Shown one piece after another: positions 22,253 through 34,441 of a stretch of 64,000 bases of DNA. The stretch's first letter is position 1, and each line of letters begins with the position of its first letter. The stretch is taken from assembly GCF_003201605.1 (NCBI RefSeq), contig NZ_QJJR01000006.1, positions 62,001 through 126,000 of the forward strand. Reading direction: 5' to 3'. The translations under genes were made by a program, and so were the position numbers. Source of the stretch: Streptohalobacillus salinus (lineage in GTDB: Bacteria > Bacillota > Bacilli > Bacillales > Amphibacillaceae). The notes under the pieces are model-generated. The model saw nothing but the letters and a program-made list of their open reading frames with translations, made no database searches and had not been told where the DNA came from.

Positions 22253-23503
22253 CTAATGTTTGAAACCAATATCTGTGCGATAAAAGAAAGCATCAGATTG
22301 GTTAAATATTTTCAAGTAATCATTAACCGCTTGTTGGGCTTGCTCAGGGGTCGCTTTAACAGAGCCCACAAGTAGCACACGTCCACCGTTCGAGACGATT
22401 GCATTTCCATCTCTTTTCGTTCCTGCATGAATCACATAACTGTCCGCATCATTCGTTAACTCAGGTAAAGCAATCCCCGTTTGATAATTACCTGGATAGC
22501 CTTGCGCTGCAACAACCGTTCCAATCGCATAGCCTTGTTTCCAGCGTAAGTTAGGATCTTCACCAGCAGCTAACTTGATGATAACTTCCATCAAATCATT
22601 TTCAAGCAGAGGCAATACAACTTGCGTTTCAGGGTCACCAAGACGAGCATTAAACTCGATAACCTTCACGCCATCTTCAGTATCAATAAGGCCTGCATAA
22701 AGTACGCCAGAATACGGACGTCCTTCTTCAACCATTGCTTTTGCAACCGGTTTTAGTACCGATTCAACAGTGAAGTTGATTTTTGCCTCACTTAAATCAT
22801 CAAGAGGGGCATAAGCACCCATTCCCCCGGTATTTGGTCCCTGATCACCATCAAAAGCACGCTTATGGTCACGTGCCGGGATCATCGGGTACACATTTTC
22901 CCCTTCCACAAAGGCAAATAACGAAAACTCTTCCCCGGCTAAATATTCCTCAATTACGACACGGGCACCAGCAGCACCAAATTGATGATCGATAAGCATC
23001 TCGTCAACAGCCGTATGGGCCTCTTGTTCACACATCGCCACAACTACACCTTTACCAGCTGCTAGGCCATCGGCTTTCACTACAATCGGTGCCCCGCGTT
23101 CCTTAATATAAGCATGCGCTTTATCTACATCAGTGAACGTTTGATAATCTGCTGAAGGTATCTGGTATTTTTTCATTAACGCTTTGGTGAAATCTTTGCT
23201 ACCTTCAATGATTGCCGCTTCCTTTGTTGGTCCAAAGATAGCCAAACCAGCGGCCTTGAATTGATTAACAATCCCTTTAGCTAGCGGTACTTCCGGACCA
23301 ACAATGGTCCAGTCAATCGCTTCACTTTTAGCAAATGCTAAAAGGTCAGAAATCGCATCATCCTTAATAGCAACACACGTTGCTTCATGTTCAATTCCTG
23401 CATTACCAGGCGCTGCGAAAACCTGACTAACCTTAGCTGATTGATTTAACTTTTTCACAAGCATATGTTCACGGCCACCACTGCCGACTACGAGTACTTT
23501 CAT
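22253..23503 (-). CDS. purD: phosphoribosylamine-glycine ligase
   Basis: GAR synthetase joins glycine to 5-phosphoribosylamine using ATP, the second step of IMP synthesis. An ATP-grasp enzyme of 416 residues: N-terminal KVLVVGSGGREHML and VAPGNAGIE-like FAAPGNAGIEHEA, the central VVKADGLAAGKGVVVA, and the signature FNARLGDPETQVVLP near residue 285. It is the last gene of the twelve-gene purine operon, ends a few bases before a strong terminator and follows purH by 27 bases. Confidence 0.97.
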   Translation of the reverse strand: MKVLVVGSGGREHMLVKKLNQSAKVSQVFAAPGNAGIEHEATCVAIKDDAISDLLAFAKSEAIDWTIVGPEVPLAKGIVNQFKAAGLAIFGPTKEAAIIEGSKDFTKALMKKYQIPSADYQTFTDVDKAHAYIKERGAPIVVKADGLAAGKGVVVAMCEQEAHTAVDEMLIDHQFGAAGARVVIEEYLAGEEFSLFAFVEGENVYPMIPARDHKRAFDGDQGPNTGGMGAYAPLDDLSEAKINFTVESVLKPVAKAMVEEGRPYSGVLYAGLIDTEDGVKVIEFNARLGDPETQVVLPLLENDLMEVIIKLAAGEDPNLRWKQGYAIGTVVAAQGYPGNYQTGIALPELTNDADSYVIHAGTKRDGNAIVSNGGRVLLVGSVKATPEQAQQAVNDYLKIFNQSDAFFYRTDIGFKH

Positions 23504-23530
23504 CTAAACTACCGCCTCATCTTTAATAGA

Positions 23531-25063
23531 TTAGTGTTTGAAGTGACGCATCGCTGTCATCACCATTGCAATCCCGAGCTTATTACACGCGTCAATTGAA
23601 TCTTGGTCGCGTTTTGAACCACCCGGTTGAATAATTGCTTTAATACCTGCTTTCGCAGCATTTTCAACCGTATCTGGCATAGGGAAGAAGGCATCAGAAG
23701 CGAGCACAGCATCTGTTGCTTGATCTTTTGCTTGATCAAAAGCAATTTGGGCAGCGCCTACGCGGTTCATTTGCCCAGCGCCTACACCAACCGTTTGATC
23801 ACCTTTTGCAACAACAATCGCATTCGATTTTACGTGTTTAACAACTTTCCAAGCAAATAACAAACTTTCAAGTTCTGCTTCTGTCGGTTTTCGATCTGTC
23901 GCAACAGTAAGCATATCTTCTGTTACCATCCCCTCATCACGGTCCTGAATCAGCAATCCACCTAAAACACTGACAACCTTCTTCTTGTCACTTGAATGAC
24001 GCTCCATATCTGTCTCAAGCAAGCGTAGGTTTGGCTTTTCAGTAAGAATGGCCAAGGCACCTTCACTAAAACTTGGTGCAATGACAATTTCTAAGAAGAT
24101 CTCTTTTAGCTGCTTTGCTGTTGCTTCATTAACTTCACGATTAAGTGCCACGATTCCACCAAAAATTGAAATTGGATCACCCGCATAAGCTTTACTAAAT
24201 GCTGCTTCAATCGTGTCACCCATGCCGACGCCACATGGATTCATATGTTTAACTGCAACCGCCGCTGGCTTTTCTGGGAATTCTAAGACAATCTCAAGCG
24301 CAGCATTCGCATCTTGGATGTTATTATACGATAACGCTTTACCATTTAATTGTTTACAGTTCGCAAGTGAAGCCCCTTTAACATTAGGCGCCTTGTAGAA
24401 AGCTGCTTGTTGGTGTGGGTTCTCACCATAACGAAGCACTTCTTGCCGCTCGTAGGTTAGCGATAATGTTTCTGGGTTTTCAAGCTTGGTTTGTTCAATA
24501 AAGTATTGAGCTATTAAACCATCATAATGGGCCGTATGACGAAAAACTTTTGCGGCTAGTGTTTTTCGGAAATCAAAACTTGCACCGTTGTTCAATTGCT
24601 TCAGCACCTCATCGTAATCACTCGGATCTACTACCACGGTTACGTCACGAAAGTTTTTAGCTGCTGAGCGTAACATTGTTGGTCCACCAATATCGATGTT
24701 TTCAATGGCTTCTGCTTCTGAAACACCTTCTTTTTGAATCGTTTCTTTAAATGGATATAAGTTCACAACAACGATATCAATATAGTGAATGCCTCGGGCT
24801 TTTAACTGTTCGGTGTGACTGTCATCGTCGCGTCTAGCAAGTAAGCCAGCATGAATGATCGGATGAAGCGATTTAACACGACCATCTAGAATCTCATCTG
24901 AACCGGTTACTTCTGAAACAGCCAGTGCTTTTAGTCCACCATCACGCAGCGCTTTTAGTGTACCGCCCGTCGATATGAGTTCATACCCTAAGTCAATTAA
25001 CCCTTTTGCAAATGGTACCAACTTTGATTTGTCTGAAACACTTAATAATGCACGTTTTTTCAA
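23531..25063 (-). CDS. purH: bifunctional AICAR transformylase / IMP cyclohydrolase
   Basis: Catalyses the last two steps of IMP synthesis: formylation of AICAR with 10-formyl-THF and ring closure. The N-terminal IMP cyclohydrolase (MGS-like) domain shows RALLSVSDKSKLVPFAKGL and ELISTGGTLKAL. The C-terminal transformylase domain shows RYGENPHQQAAFY, the catalytic KHMNPCGVG and SDAFFPMPDTVENAAKAGIKAIIQPGGS motifs. Length (510) is typical. Its start overlaps the purN stop by four bases. Confidence 0.97.
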   Translation of the reverse strand: MKKRALLSVSDKSKLVPFAKGLIDLGYELISTGGTLKALRDGGLKALAVSEVTGSDEILDGRVKSLHPIIHAGLLARRDDDSHTEQLKARGIHYIDIVVVNLYPFKETIQKEGVSEAEAIENIDIGGPTMLRSAAKNFRDVTVVVDPSDYDEVLKQLNNGASFDFRKTLAAKVFRHTAHYDGLIAQYFIEQTKLENPETLSLTYERQEVLRYGENPHQQAAFYKAPNVKGASLANCKQLNGKALSYNNIQDANAALEIVLEFPEKPAAVAVKHMNPCGVGMGDTIEAAFSKAYAGDPISIFGGIVALNREVNEATAKQLKEIFLEIVIAPSFSEGALAILTEKPNLRLLETDMERHSSDKKKVVSVLGGLLIQDRDEGMVTEDMLTVATDRKPTEAELESLLFAWKVVKHVKSNAIVVAKGDQTVGVGAGQMNRVGAAQIAFDQAKDQATDAVLASDAFFPMPDTVENAAKAGIKAIIQPGGSKRDQDSIDACNKLGIAMVMTAMRHFKH

Positions 25064-25647
25064 GAAAAATCCCCCTTAGTTATTAATGTTTGAATCGTTT
25101 CTGGATAGAGTTTATGTTCCACTTGTTGAATGTTTGTTTGTAACATGGCTCTCGTATCAGCATCATCAATCGCTACACACGCTTGCGCGATGATTCGACC
25201 AGTGTCCATCCCCGCGTCAACATAATGAATCGTCACGCCGGTAATTTTTACCCCAGCTTCAAATGCTTGCCCGATTGCATCAAGACCTTTAAAACTCGGT
25301 AATAATGATGGATGAATGTTGATGATACGCCCTTCAAATGCATGAAGCAAGGTCGGACCAATCAAGCGCATGTACCCAGCAAGAATAATCCCCTCGACAG
25401 CTTTTATATGTAACGCTTCAACAATTTTTGATTCAAATGCTGCTTTATTAGTAAAAGCTTTCGGATCAAAGACAAATGTCTCCACCCCAAAAGCTTTAGC
25501 TTTATCTAATACTAACGCATTCGCTTGATCAGAGACAACAAGAACTACTTCTGCATCAAGTTCACCCTGTTCAATCGCTGCTTGTATCGCTACAAAGTTA
25601 CTACCTGTCCCAGAAGCAAAGACGGCAAGTTTTGTTTTAGCCTTCAA
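25060..25647 (-). CDS. purN: phosphoribosylglycinamide formyltransferase
   Basis: GAR transformylase transfers the formyl group of 10-formyl-THF to GAR. The N-terminal [11 protein letters not shown] motif binds substrate. The signature [46 protein letters not shown] contains the catalytic histidine and aspartate (HPSLLP and D in VDAGMD). At 195 residues it is full length. The gene overlaps purM by eleven bases and purH by four, which implies coupled translation. Confidence 0.96.
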   Translation of the reverse strand: MKAKTKLAVFASGTGSNFVAIQAAIEQGELDAEVVLVVSDQANALVLDKAKAFGVETFVFDPKAFTNKAAFESKIVEALHIKAVEGIILAGYMRLIGPTLLHAFEGRIINIHPSLLPSFKGLDAIGQAFEAGVKITGVTIHYVDAGMDTGRIIAQACVAIDDADTRAMLQTNIQQVEHKLYPETIQTLITKGDFS

Positions 25648-26665
25648 CTAGAGTCACTCCTTCTGAGCTGGTTACCTCACCAATGACATACGCCTCTTCG
25701 CCTAAATCCTTTAAAACATCTAGAACCAGCGTCGTTTCATGAGGGGCAACCATGACAGCCATCCCAATGCCCATATTAAAGACACCTAAAAAATCTTCAA
25801 ACGTCTGGTTCGTTTGTTTTTCAAGATACTCAAAAATAGGTAGGCGTGGCCAACTATTTTTTGTAATAGCTACACCTAATCCGTTTGGTATTGCGCGCGG
25901 TAAGTTCTCATAGAAGCCACCACCGGTGATATGACTTAATCCTTTGATATCAACCTGTGTTTTTAAGGTTTGAATTGCTTTGACATAAATTTTTGTCGGC
26001 TCAAGTAACGCTTCACCTAATGTCTGCCCTAGTTCATCAACGTGGGTGGTTAAAGACAAATGTTGATCAGCAATAATCTTCCGTACTAGTGAAAAACCAT
26101 TTGAATGGACACCGCTGGATGTCATGCCAATAATCACATCCCCCGCTTCAATCGTATTACCTGTAATTAGGTCTGGCTTATTGCCAATTCCGACGGTAAA
26201 ACCAGCAAGGTCATACTCACCGGTTTGGTACATCCCTGGCATTTCCGCCGTTTCACCACCAATTAAGGCAGCCCCACTTTGAACACATCCATCTGCAATC
26301 CCTTTGACAATCTGTTCAATCTTTTCTGGTTCATTTTTTCCACAAGCAATATAATCAAGGAAAAAGAGCGGGTCAGCGCCTTGACTAATTACGTCGTTCA
26401 CACACATAGCCACTAGGTCAATTCCGACGGTATCATGGCGATCCAGTTCAAAAGCAAGCTTTAACTTTGTTCCAACGCCATCTGTGCCAGAAACAAGGAC
26501 GGGCTCATCATAACGAAAGGCTGAAAGATCAAAGAGTCCTGCGAAAGCGCCAACGCCTCCGAGCACTTCAGCACGATTGGTACGGTTAATATGTTTCTTC
26601 ATTCGTTCGACTGCTTCATAGCCCGCATGGACATCCACACCCGCTTCTTTATAAATATCGCTCAT
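25637..26665 (-). CDS. purM: phosphoribosylformylglycinamidine cyclo-ligase
   Basis: AIR synthetase closes the imidazole ring of FGAM using ATP. Family motifs include the opening [31 protein letters not shown], the [27 protein letters not shown] stretch and the glycine-rich [11 protein letters not shown]. The C-terminal half has [16 protein letters not shown]. Length (342) is normal. It starts 15 bases after purF and overlaps purN by eleven bases. Confidence 0.97.
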   Translation of the reverse strand: MSDIYKEAGVDVHAGYEAVERMKKHINRTNRAEVLGGVGAFAGLFDLSAFRYDEPVLVSGTDGVGTKLKLAFELDRHDTVGIDLVAMCVNDVISQGADPLFFLDYIACGKNEPEKIEQIVKGIADGCVQSGAALIGGETAEMPGMYQTGEYDLAGFTVGIGNKPDLITGNTIEAGDVIIGMTSSGVHSNGFSLVRKIIADQHLSLTTHVDELGQTLGEALLEPTKIYVKAIQTLKTQVDIKGLSHITGGGFYENLPRAIPNGLGVAITKNSWPRLPIFEYLEKQTNQTFEDFLGVFNMGIGMAVMVAPHETTLVLDVLKDLGEEAYVIGEVTSSEGVTLVEG

Positions 26666-26680
26666 TTAATATGCCCCCTC

Positions 26681-28090
26681 TTATGCTTTATAAACCGGAT
26701 TTACAGTATCAGGATAAATCTCTGTTGGGTACTTGCCGGTAAAACAGGCGTTACAAACACCGTGCGTTTGTTCATCGCCTTGAACAACAGATGATTCCAA
26801 TCCTTCAACGGATAAGAAAGCTAAAGAATCGGCACCAATTTGTTCTCGCATTTCTTCAACTGAGTAATTCGCGGCAATTAACTCCCCCTTGGTTGACGTA
26901 TCAATCCCGTAGTAACAAGGATTAACAATCGGTGGTGAAGCAATTCTGACATGGACTTCTTTGGCGCCTGCTTCTTTTAATAGCGTAACAATACGACGAC
27001 TCGTGGTTCCACGTACAATCGAATCATCTACCATCACGACGCGTTTTCCTTCGACAATACCACGGACAGGTGAGAGTTTCATTTTCACCCCTTGTTCACG
27101 TAGTTCTTGTGAGGGTTGAATAAACGTTCGACCGACGTAGCGATTTTTCACTAACCCAATTTCATAAGGAATTCCCGTTGCCTCTGAGTAGCCAATTGCA
27201 GCTGAAATGCTGGAATCAGGTACACCTGTAACAATATCAGCCTCTACGTTGGCTTCTTTTGCTAATTGTTTTCCCATGACTTTTCGACTGGCATGAACAT
27301 TTAAACCATTGATGTTGCTATCAGGTCTTGAAAAATAGACATATTCCATCGAACAAAGTTTACGTCCGATTTCTGAACTGAAGCGACTTGAACGCAAGCC
27401 GTCCTTATCGATCACAATCAATTCCCCTGGTTTAACTTCACGCTCGTAGGTAGCGCCAATTAAATCAAAAGCACACGTTTCACTAGCAACAACATAAGCA
27501 TCACCTAATCTTCCAAGTGACAGTGGGCGTAACCCACGTGGGTCAAGCGCAACAAATAATTGATCTTCAGTTAGAATTGTGAAGGCATAAGCACCTTTAA
27601 TCATACCGAGCGCTTGTTTAATCGCTTCTTCAAGATCTAAGTGACCACTACGTTTAATTAAATGCGCAACCACTTCCGTATCAGAGGTTGTCGATAAGAT
27701 ACTTCCTTGTGCTTCAAGTTGTGACTTTAAAGCAAAGGCATTGACTAAGTTACCATTATGACAAAGCGCCATGCTTGATTTTTGCGAACGAAAGACAAGC
27801 GGTTGAACGTTCTCAAAGCCACCGCCACCTTGGGTTGCATAACGAACGTGTCCGATTGCACTACTCCCCACCAAACCTTTTACCTGACCTTCCTCAAACA
27901 CTTCATTGATCAAGCCGGTGCCTTTATGCAAGTGTAATTCCTCGCCATCACTCGTAACAATGCCAGCACCTTCTTGCCCGCGGTGCTGAAGCGCATGTAA
28001 ACCATAATAAGTCATTTCTGCTGCCTTTTTATGACCAAAGATACCAAAGACACCACATTCTTCATTTAAGCCTTTGATTTCAGTAAGCAT
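26681..28090 (-). CDS. purF: amidophosphoribosyltransferase
   Basis: The committed step of the pathway, PRPP plus glutamine to phosphoribosylamine, feedback-inhibited by AMP and GMP in the Bacillus enzyme. The mature enzyme begins at the catalytic cysteine in NEECGVFGI after a short propeptide ([11 protein letters not shown]), as in B. subtilis. The phosphoribosyltransferase loop is [18 protein letters not shown]. Cysteines in the C-terminal half (for example CYYGIDTS and [10 protein letters not shown]) fit the 4Fe-4S cluster of the Bacillus class. I start it at the ATG after AAAGGAG, six codons inside the longest frame. It overlaps purL by 25 bases. Confidence 0.97.
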   Translation of the reverse strand: MLTEIKGLNEECGVFGIFGHKKAAEMTYYGLHALQHRGQEGAGIVTSDGEELHLHKGTGLINEVFEEGQVKGLVGSSAIGHVRYATQGGGGFENVQPLVFRSQKSSMALCHNGNLVNAFALKSQLEAQGSILSTTSDTEVVAHLIKRSGHLDLEEAIKQALGMIKGAYAFTILTEDQLFVALDPRGLRPLSLGRLGDAYVVASETCAFDLIGATYEREVKPGELIVIDKDGLRSSRFSSEIGRKLCSMEYVYFSRPDSNINGLNVHASRKVMGKQLAKEANVEADIVTGVPDSSISAAIGYSEATGIPYEIGLVKNRYVGRTFIQPSQELREQGVKMKLSPVRGIVEGKRVVMVDDSIVRGTTSRRIVTLLKEAGAKEVHVRIASPPIVNPCYYGIDTSTKGELIAANYSVEEMREQIGADSLAFLSVEGLESSVVQGDEQTHGVCNACFTGKYPTEIYPDTVNPVYKA

Positions 28091-30294
28091 GGAATAGCTC
28101 CTTTCCAAAGCGTTTCTAATGCTTGTACAGGTTCTGTTATAACTGCTTCCTTATTGACAGTCACACGTAACACACCGTTTTCTGTGACATGGCCGATCAC
28201 GGTGGCATCTTCAATTAATGCTTCAACCTCAGCAACATCAGCTGGATCGACACTAATCACATAACGAGACTGCGTTTCACTGAATAACACCGTATTAACA
28301 TCTCCCGATAAATCAACGGTTGCACCTAGGGTTGGTTGGTTAAAAAGGGACTCGGCAATCGCAACACTAAAACCCCCTTCGGATACATCGTGCGCTGACT
28401 TCACCAAACCCACTTGAATTGCTTTTAATAACGCATCTCCACGTTTACGTTCAAGATCAAGATCGATTGAAGGGGCATGACCAAAGTATTCATGCTCTAA
28501 AATATTTTGTAATTCACTTCCAGCGAATTCTGGCTTTGCTTCACCGATCATTAAAATAACATCCCCTGCTGCTTTAAAGTGCGAGGTGGTTATGTCTTTT
28601 GTTTTCGCATGCAACCCAACCATCCCAACGATTGGAGTTGGGAAAATTGCTTGACCTTGCGATTCATTGTAAAGTGAAACATTTCCACTAATTACTGGCG
28701 TATCAAGCGCTAGGCAAGCTGCTGACATGCCTTCAACACTTTTCTCCATTTGCCAGAAATTTTCCGGCTTATCGGGGTTACCAAAGTTTAAGCCATCAGT
28801 AATTGCCAACGGTTTAGCACCAGAGGCGTAAATATTTCGAGCCGCTTCAGCAACCGCAATCTTTCCACCTGTTTCCGGATCTAAATAAATATATCGGGAA
28901 TTGCAATCCGTTGTTATGGCAATCGCTTTATCATAATCACGAATCCGAATCACCGCTGCATCCGACCCCGGGCTCACCACTGTATTGGCTTGGACCATTG
29001 AATCATATTGATCATACACATATTCTTTACTCGCAATCGTTGGTTGCTGCAGCAATTGTTTAAACGTTTCAGCCACATCTTCAACATCAGGCTGATAAGT
29101 TTTCATTTGTTGGAAAGCCTCATAGTAAGCAGGAACTTTTGACGGTTTATAGTAGACCGGTGCATCTTCAGCAAGTGAATCAACCGGGATATCACAGACA
29201 ACCTCACCATGGTGAATGAGCCTAAACTGCTTATCGTCGGTTACTTTCCCAACCGCTACAGCTTCTAAACTATACTTTTTAAAAATATCGACAATTTCTT
29301 GCTCACGGCCTTTTTCGACGACGAGTAACATCCGTTCTTGTGATTCGGACAACATCATTTCATATGCAGTCATATTTGCTTCACGTTGCGGGATTAAGTT
29401 CATATTCATTTCCATTCCCATGCCCGCTTTACTCGCCATTTCAGAAGCTGATGAGGTTAAACCAGCCGCTCCCATATCTTGCATGCCAACTAACGCATCA
29501 CAATGAATAGCCTCAAGACAAGCTTCAATGAGTAGTTTTTCCATAAATGGGTCACCGACCTGTACATTTGAGCGGCGATTTTCAGAGTCTTCTGTTAAAT
29601 CCTCAGAAGCGAAGGTTGCACCGTGAATCCCGTCACGTCCTGTTTTTGATCCGACATATAACACCGTATTGCCTAATCCTTTAGCTACCCCTTGTTGAAT
29701 ATCCTTTCTATCAATCAAGCCGACAGCCATCGCATTCACAAGTGGATTGCCTTCATAACACGCATCAAACTGAACTTCTCCACCGACTGTTGGCACGCCA
29801 ACACAGTTCCCGTAGCCACTGATCCCGTGGACAACTTCTTCAAACAAATATTTAACACGACCCGATGTTAGCGGACCAAACCGTAATGAATTCAGTGAGG
29901 CAATCGGACGTGCACCCATCGAAAAGATATCTCGAATAATCCCACCGACACCGGTAGCAGCTCCTTGGTAAGGCTCGACCGCTGATGGGTGATTATGACT
30001 TTCTATTTTAAAGACAATCCCTTGATCGTCTCCGATATCAATAATACCAGCTCCTTCACCCGGGCCTTGTATGACCTGTGGACCTTCAGTAGGAAACTTG
30101 CGCAAGAGTGGTTTTGACGTTTTATAACTACAATGCTCAGACCACATTACTGAAAAAATACCTGTTTCGGTGTAATTAGGTTGACGACCTAAAATCTTTT
30201 TAACCGATTGATACTCTTCGTCAGTTAAGCCCATCTCTTGGTAAAGCTTTTCTTTCTCAATCACTTCCGGGCTAATTTCATGCGTTTGTAACAT
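28066..30294 (-). CDS. purL: phosphoribosylformylglycinamidine synthase large subunit
   Basis: FGAM synthase catalytic subunit of the Bacillus three-protein type, working with PurQ (glutaminase) and PurS. Motifs include the N-terminal [24 protein letters not shown], the ATP-site [28 protein letters not shown], and [11 protein letters not shown]-like [17 protein letters not shown] in the second half. Length (742) matches small PurL. It overlaps purQ by 17 bases at its start and purF at its end, so the stoichiometry is likely set by translational coupling. Confidence 0.97.
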   Translation of the reverse strand: MLQTHEISPEVIEKEKLYQEMGLTDEEYQSVKKILGRQPNYTETGIFSVMWSEHCSYKTSKPLLRKFPTEGPQVIQGPGEGAGIIDIGDDQGIVFKIESHNHPSAVEPYQGAATGVGGIIRDIFSMGARPIASLNSLRFGPLTSGRVKYLFEEVVHGISGYGNCVGVPTVGGEVQFDACYEGNPLVNAMAVGLIDRKDIQQGVAKGLGNTVLYVGSKTGRDGIHGATFASEDLTEDSENRRSNVQVGDPFMEKLLIEACLEAIHCDALVGMQDMGAAGLTSSASEMASKAGMGMEMNMNLIPQREANMTAYEMMLSESQERMLLVVEKGREQEIVDIFKKYSLEAVAVGKVTDDKQFRLIHHGEVVCDIPVDSLAEDAPVYYKPSKVPAYYEAFQQMKTYQPDVEDVAETFKQLLQQPTIASKEYVYDQYDSMVQANTVVSPGSDAAVIRIRDYDKAIAITTDCNSRYIYLDPETGGKIAVAEAARNIYASGAKPLAITDGLNFGNPDKPENFWQMEKSVEGMSAACLALDTPVISGNVSLYNESQGQAIFPTPIVGMVGLHAKTKDITTSHFKAAGDVILMIGEAKPEFAGSELQNILEHEYFGHAPSIDLDLERKRGDALLKAIQVGLVKSAHDVSEGGFSVAIAESLFNQPTLGATVDLSGDVNTVLFSETQSRYVISVDPADVAEVEALIEDATVIGHVTENGVLRVTVNKEAVITEPVQALETLWKGAIPCLLKSKA

Positions 30295-30961
30295 AGCTGT
30301 CCCTCCAATTTTTCACGAGTGATGTGAACATTTTCAAGCCGTCCATACTTCCGAGAATCGTTTCAGTCGCACGTTCTGGGTGGGGCATCATGCCAAGTAC
30401 ATTGCCGGCTTCATTAATAATACCGGCGATATCTGCCACTGAACCATTGGGATTATCTTTATAGGTGAACACGATTTGTTGATTGGTTTTCAATTGCGCT
30501 AACGTCTCATCATCACAGTAATAATTCCCTTCACCATGGGCAACTGGAATCGAAATTTCTTCATCCATTTGATAATCGCTCGTAAACTGTGTCTGATTAT
30601 TTTTCACAACCAATGTTTCGTGATGACAAATAAATTTGAGTTTCTCATTACGGAGAAGCGCGCCTGGCAACAGTCCTGCTTCCAGCAAAATCTGAAAGCC
30701 ATTACAGACACCAAGAATTGGTGTGCCACGTTCGGCTTCACGTTTTAAGGAATCAACAATTTTAGAAGTAGAGGCAATTGCCCCACAACGCAAGTAATCA
30801 CCATAAGAAAAACCACCTGGGATAAGAATTGCATCATATCCACTCAAGTGACTGTCTTGATACCAGACAAGCTCAGCTTCTTCACCGAGTGCATCCTTAG
30901 CAGCATGGTACATATCTCGGTCACAGTTAGAACCCGGAAAAACGATCACAGCAAACCTCAC
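30278..30961 (-). CDS. purQ: phosphoribosylformylglycinamidine synthase glutaminase subunit
   Basis: A class I glutamine amidotransferase that feeds ammonia to PurL. The nucleophile lies in [24 protein letters not shown]. The oxyanion and substrate region is [18 protein letters not shown]. The C-terminal catalytic His-Glu pair is in [10 protein letters not shown]. Length (227) is normal. It overlaps purS by four bases and purL by 17. Confidence 0.96.
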   Translation of the reverse strand: MRFAVIVFPGSNCDRDMYHAAKDALGEEAELVWYQDSHLSGYDAILIPGGFSYGDYLRCGAIASTSKIVDSLKREAERGTPILGVCNGFQILLEAGLLPGALLRNEKLKFICHHETLVVKNNQTQFTSDYQMDEEISIPVAHGEGNYYCDDETLAQLKTNQQIVFTYKDNPNGSVADIAGIINEAGNVLGMMPHPERATETILGSMDGLKMFTSLVKNWRDSYVTNA

Positions 30962-31209
30962 GAGACGACACCTTCCTCGACATCATACGTGTAGTTTTCA
31001 ATAACTGGGTTAGCTAATAACTTTTGGCACATCGCTTCAACTTCTGCTTTCACATCGACGGCATCGTCCATATACATTTCAATCAATTTACCGACACGTA
31101 CTTCTTTAACGCCTTCGTAACCCAGTGTAGCTAAAGAGCCTTCAATGGCCTTTCCTTCCGGATCTAAAACGCCCTCTTTTAATGTGATATGAATGCTAAC
31201 TTTTTTCAT
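30958..31209 (-). CDS. purS: phosphoribosylformylglycinamidine synthase subunit PurS
   Basis: An 83-residue dimeric protein needed to assemble PurL with PurQ. It has the family pattern of an N-terminal strand ([21 protein letters not shown]), the helix after [21 protein letters not shown] and a C-terminal [16 protein letters not shown]. It overlaps purC and purQ by four bases each, the tightest packing in the operon. Confidence 0.95.
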   Translation of the reverse strand: MKKVSIHITLKEGVLDPEGKAIEGSLATLGYEGVKEVRVGKLIEMYMDDAVDVKAEVEAMCQKLLANPVIENYTYDVEEGVVS

Positions 31210-31913
31210 GATAATTCCTCCAACCGTGTCAGTATTTTTTGATAAACAGTAAGAATATCGCCCGTGCCTTGTCGAAATACATCTTTATCTAAATGCTCGT
31301 CTGTTGTTAAGTCAACCAAGCGACACGTATCCGGTGAAATTTCATCAGAGAGAATGATGTCACCATTTAGTAGGCGCCCAAATTCAATTTTAAAGTCAAT
31401 CAGCTTTACATTGATTTGTTTGAAAAAATCAATCAAAGCCGCATTAATCTTTAGCGCTGCTTCTTTGATAAAAGAAAGTTCTACACTATTGACATCCATC
31501 AACAGCTGCGCATGTTGATCATTGATCAACGGATCATTTAGCGCATCATTTTTATAAAACCACTCAACAAGTGGTGGATCAAATGCTGTTCCTTCCTTTA
31601 TGCCTAACCGCTTTTCAAGTGTATAACTTGCTTGATTTCTGACTACCACTTCAAGCGGGATTATTTCTGTCTGGTACACTTTTTGCTCCGTATCATTTAA
31701 GGTTTCAATAAAGTGATGACGAATTCCCACTTTTGTCAAGGCTTCGAATACATGGGCGGTAATTAAATTATTAAACCGCCCCTTCCCTTGAAAGACTTCT
31801 TTTTTCTGACCATTAAATGCCGTTGCATCATCTTTATAACTTAAAATTAATTCCCCGTCTGTCTCTGTTTTATATACACGTTTCGCTTTACCTTCATACA
31901 TTAACTCACGCAT
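31206..31913 (-). CDS. purC: phosphoribosylaminoimidazole-succinocarboxamide synthase
   Basis: SAICAR synthetase joins aspartate to CAIR with ATP. The signature regions are LMYEGKAKRVYKTE at the N-terminus, LEVVVRNQASYTLEKRLG, and LIDFKIEFGRL followed by ILSDEISPDTCRL. Length is 235 residues from the ATG I prefer. A GTG three codons earlier opens the frame but almost touches the AAGGGA ribosome site, whereas the ATG is eleven bases downstream of AAGGG. It sits between purB and purS. Confidence 0.96.
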   Translation of the reverse strand: MRELMYEGKAKRVYKTETDGELILSYKDDATAFNGQKKEVFQGKGRFNNLITAHVFEALTKVGIRHHFIETLNDTEQKVYQTEIIPLEVVVRNQASYTLEKRLGIKEGTAFDPPLVEWFYKNDALNDPLINDQHAQLLMDVNSVELSFIKEAALKINAALIDFFKQINVKLIDFKIEFGRLLNGDIILSDEISPDTCRLVDLTTDEHLDKDVFRQGTGDILTVYQKILTRLEELS

Positions 31914-31939
31914 CAAAGCCACATCCCTTATGTTTTGAT

Positions 31940-33238
31940 TTATTCCGTTAAGCCAATCCGATCAAAGATTTGATCGACATTTTTCAAGTGATACGTATAA
32001 TCAAAGCAGTCATCAATTTGTTCACGAGAAAGTAAATGGGTGATCTTGCTTTCTTGCTCAACCAATGATTTAAAGTGCACACCTGTTTCCCATGCTTTCA
32101 TTGCATTCGGTTGAACCAAATCATACGCTTCTTCACGACTCATGCCTTCGTCAATCAAGGAAAGCAATACACGTTGAGAGAAAATCACACCGAAGGTGCG
32201 GTCAATGTTGCGCTTCATATTATCGTCAAATACAGTCAGGTTCTTCACAATGTTACTAAAACGATTCAGCATATAATTCAAGGTAATTGTCGCATCAGGT
32301 AATATGACACGTTCTGCAGATGAGTGTGAGATATCACGTTCGTGCCACAAACTCACATTTTCATAAGCTGTTAACATATACCCACGCATCAACCGACTCA
32401 TTCCCGTCATGTTTTCTGAGCCGATTGGATTCCGTTTATGCGGCATTGCTGATGATCCTTTTTGTCCTTTGTTGAAAAACTCTTCCACTTCACGGGTTTC
32501 TGTTTTCTGCAAACCGCGAATTTCCGTAGCGAACTTTTCAATCGATGTCGCTACTAAACTAAGGGTCGCCATATACTGGGCGTGACGGTCACGCTGCAAC
32601 GTTTGCGTTGAAACAGGCGCAGGGCTTAAGCCAAGTTTCTCACAGACGTATTGTTCAACAAAAGGATCAATGTTGGCATATGTCCCAACAGCGCCTGAAA
32701 GCTTACCAAATTCAACATTGACACAAGCCGCATCAAAACGTGTTAAATTCCGTTTCATTTCTTCATACCATAGCGCCATTTTCAAGCCGAACGTGGTCGG
32801 TTCAGCGTGAACACCATGGGTACGCCCCATCATCACGGTATGTTTATGCTCAATCGCTTTTTCTTTTAAAATCTCAATAAAATTAACAATATCTTTTCGA
32901 ATAATAACGTTTGCTTGCTTGATTAAGAAAGAAAGCGCCGTGTCAACAACATCTGTTGATGTTAAACCATAATGAACCCATTTCTTTTCCTCACCTAATG
33001 TTTCAGATACACTTCGCGTAAAGGCAACGACATCATGACGCGTTTCTTGTTCAATCTCAAGAATACGATCAATATCAAACGTTGCGTTCGCTCTAATTTT
33101 TTCCACGTCCTCTTTTGGAATAACGCCCAGTTCACTCCATGCTTCACAGGCTAATATTTCAACTTCTAGCCACGCTTGATAGCGGTTTTCATCTGTCCAA
33201 ATCTTACCCATTTCTTCTCTGGTATAACGTTCAATCAT
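31940..33238 (-). CDS. purB: adenylosuccinate lyase
   Basis: A fumarase/aspartase superfamily lyase acting twice in purine synthesis, on SAICAR and on adenylosuccinate. The family signature is [19 protein letters not shown], containing the flexible catalytic loop. [14 protein letters not shown] carries a catalytic histidine. The start is the ATG seven bases after GAGGAGG, which gives the normal [15 protein letters not shown]-terminus; 16 extra codons upstream are not used. Length is 432 residues. It lies between purK and purC, as in B. subtilis. Confidence 0.97.
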   Translation of the reverse strand: MIERYTREEMGKIWTDENRYQAWLEVEILACEAWSELGVIPKEDVEKIRANATFDIDRILEIEQETRHDVVAFTRSVSETLGEEKKWVHYGLTSTDVVDTALSFLIKQANVIIRKDIVNFIEILKEKAIEHKHTVMMGRTHGVHAEPTTFGLKMALWYEEMKRNLTRFDAACVNVEFGKLSGAVGTYANIDPFVEQYVCEKLGLSPAPVSTQTLQRDRHAQYMATLSLVATSIEKFATEIRGLQKTETREVEEFFNKGQKGSSAMPHKRNPIGSENMTGMSRLMRGYMLTAYENVSLWHERDISHSSAERVILPDATITLNYMLNRFSNIVKNLTVFDDNMKRNIDRTFGVIFSQRVLLSLIDEGMSREEAYDLVQPNAMKAWETGVHFKSLVEQESKITHLLSREQIDDCFDYTYHLKNVDQIFDRIGLTE

Positions 33239-33325
33239 AATTAAGTCCTCCTCAGGTTGCTTGTCTATCTCTATATTATATTTCAACTTATCAAAATCAA
33301 AGGTTTACTTCTAGCCGAACTCAAC

Positions 33326-34441
33326 CTATATATTTAACTTCCGCCGTTTTTCAGCTAATTCTGTTGGTGTCTTAGCGACTAAGGTCAAGTGACCAACCTT
33401 TCGTTTCGGTTTAATCGCGTCTTTACCATACATATGAATATGTGCATCGGTCAATCTGCTTGGGTCAGTAAAAAAGTCGGCCAAGTTATCACCGAGCAAA
33501 TTAACCATGATACTCGCCCCGTGAAAATACACGGGCAACAAAGGCAACCCACAAATCGCGCGAATATGTTGCTCAAACTGACTGACATTACAAGCTTCAA
33601 TCGTGTAATGACCAGAGTTATGTGGTCGCGGAGCCAGTTCATTGACATAAATCGCTTCACCTTTAACAAATAGTTCAAGTGTAAAGGTGCCAACGACCCC
33701 AATAACTGCCGCAATCTCTTTTGCTGCTTGGATTGCTCGTTCACGTACCGTTTCACTTACGGCTGCCGGAACCGTGGTCGTATGAAGAATGTGATCTCGA
33801 TGCACATTCTCACCAACCGGAAAAACAGCGAGTTCGCCTGTTTGACTTCTTGTGAACACAACGGATAGTTCACAATCAAATGCAACAAACGCTTCATAAA
33901 TTAAACGGCCATGGCTTTTCAACAAGGCCATGACATCACTTAGACCAGACGCATCGATCAGTTTTACTTGGCCTTTACCGTCATAACCACCACGACACGT
34001 TTTGACAACAGCTGGATAACCAATTGTTCGAATGGCTTCGGATAAGGATGCTTCATCTGTGACAATTTGAAACGGACTAACCGGTTGATTTGCTTCTTGC
34101 ATCGCTTGTTTTTCTCGTTCACGGTCCTGAGTAATTGCAAGTGCTTGCGTGCCTTGGGGTAACAGTCCTAAATCAAATAAATACTTCGCTGCCTCAAGAT
34201 CAACATTTTCAAATTCATAGGTGACAACATCTACTTTTTCAGCCAAGCGCTTTACCGCCTCTAAATCATCATAATCAGCAATGATTTGTTCATCCGCTAT
34301 CTGTGCCGCCGGGCAATTAGGGGTGGGATCGAGCACAATCAGTGAATAACCCATGTGCCGAGCCGTTGTCGCCATCATTCGGCCAAGCTGACCTCCACCG
34401 ATGATGCCGATTGTATTCCCATAGATAAAACTATTTTTCAT
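33326..34441 (-). CDS. purK: 5-(carboxyamino)imidazole ribonucleotide synthase
   Basis: The ATP- and bicarbonate-dependent ATP-grasp enzyme that turns AIR into N5-CAIR. It begins with the glycine-rich [14 protein letters not shown]. The ATP-grasp core has [16 protein letters not shown] and [28 protein letters not shown], where [11 protein letters not shown] is the family signature. Length (371) is normal. GAGGGAAG precedes the ATG, and the gene overlaps the end of purE by eleven bases. Confidence 0.96.
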   Translation of the reverse strand: MKNSFIYGNTIGIIGGGQLGRMMATTARHMGYSLIVLDPTPNCPAAQIADEQIIADYDDLEAVKRLAEKVDVVTYEFENVDLEAAKYLFDLGLLPQGTQALAITQDREREKQAMQEANQPVSPFQIVTDEASLSEAIRTIGYPAVVKTCRGGYDGKGQVKLIDASGLSDVMALLKSHGRLIYEAFVAFDCELSVVFTRSQTGELAVFPVGENVHRDHILHTTTVPAAVSETVRERAIQAAKEIAAVIGVVGTFTLELFVKGEAIYVNELAPRPHNSGHYTIEACNVSQFEQHIRAICGLPLLPVYFHGASIMVNLLGDNLADFFTDPSRLTDAHIHMYGKDAIKPKRKVGHLTLVAKTPTELAEKRRKLNI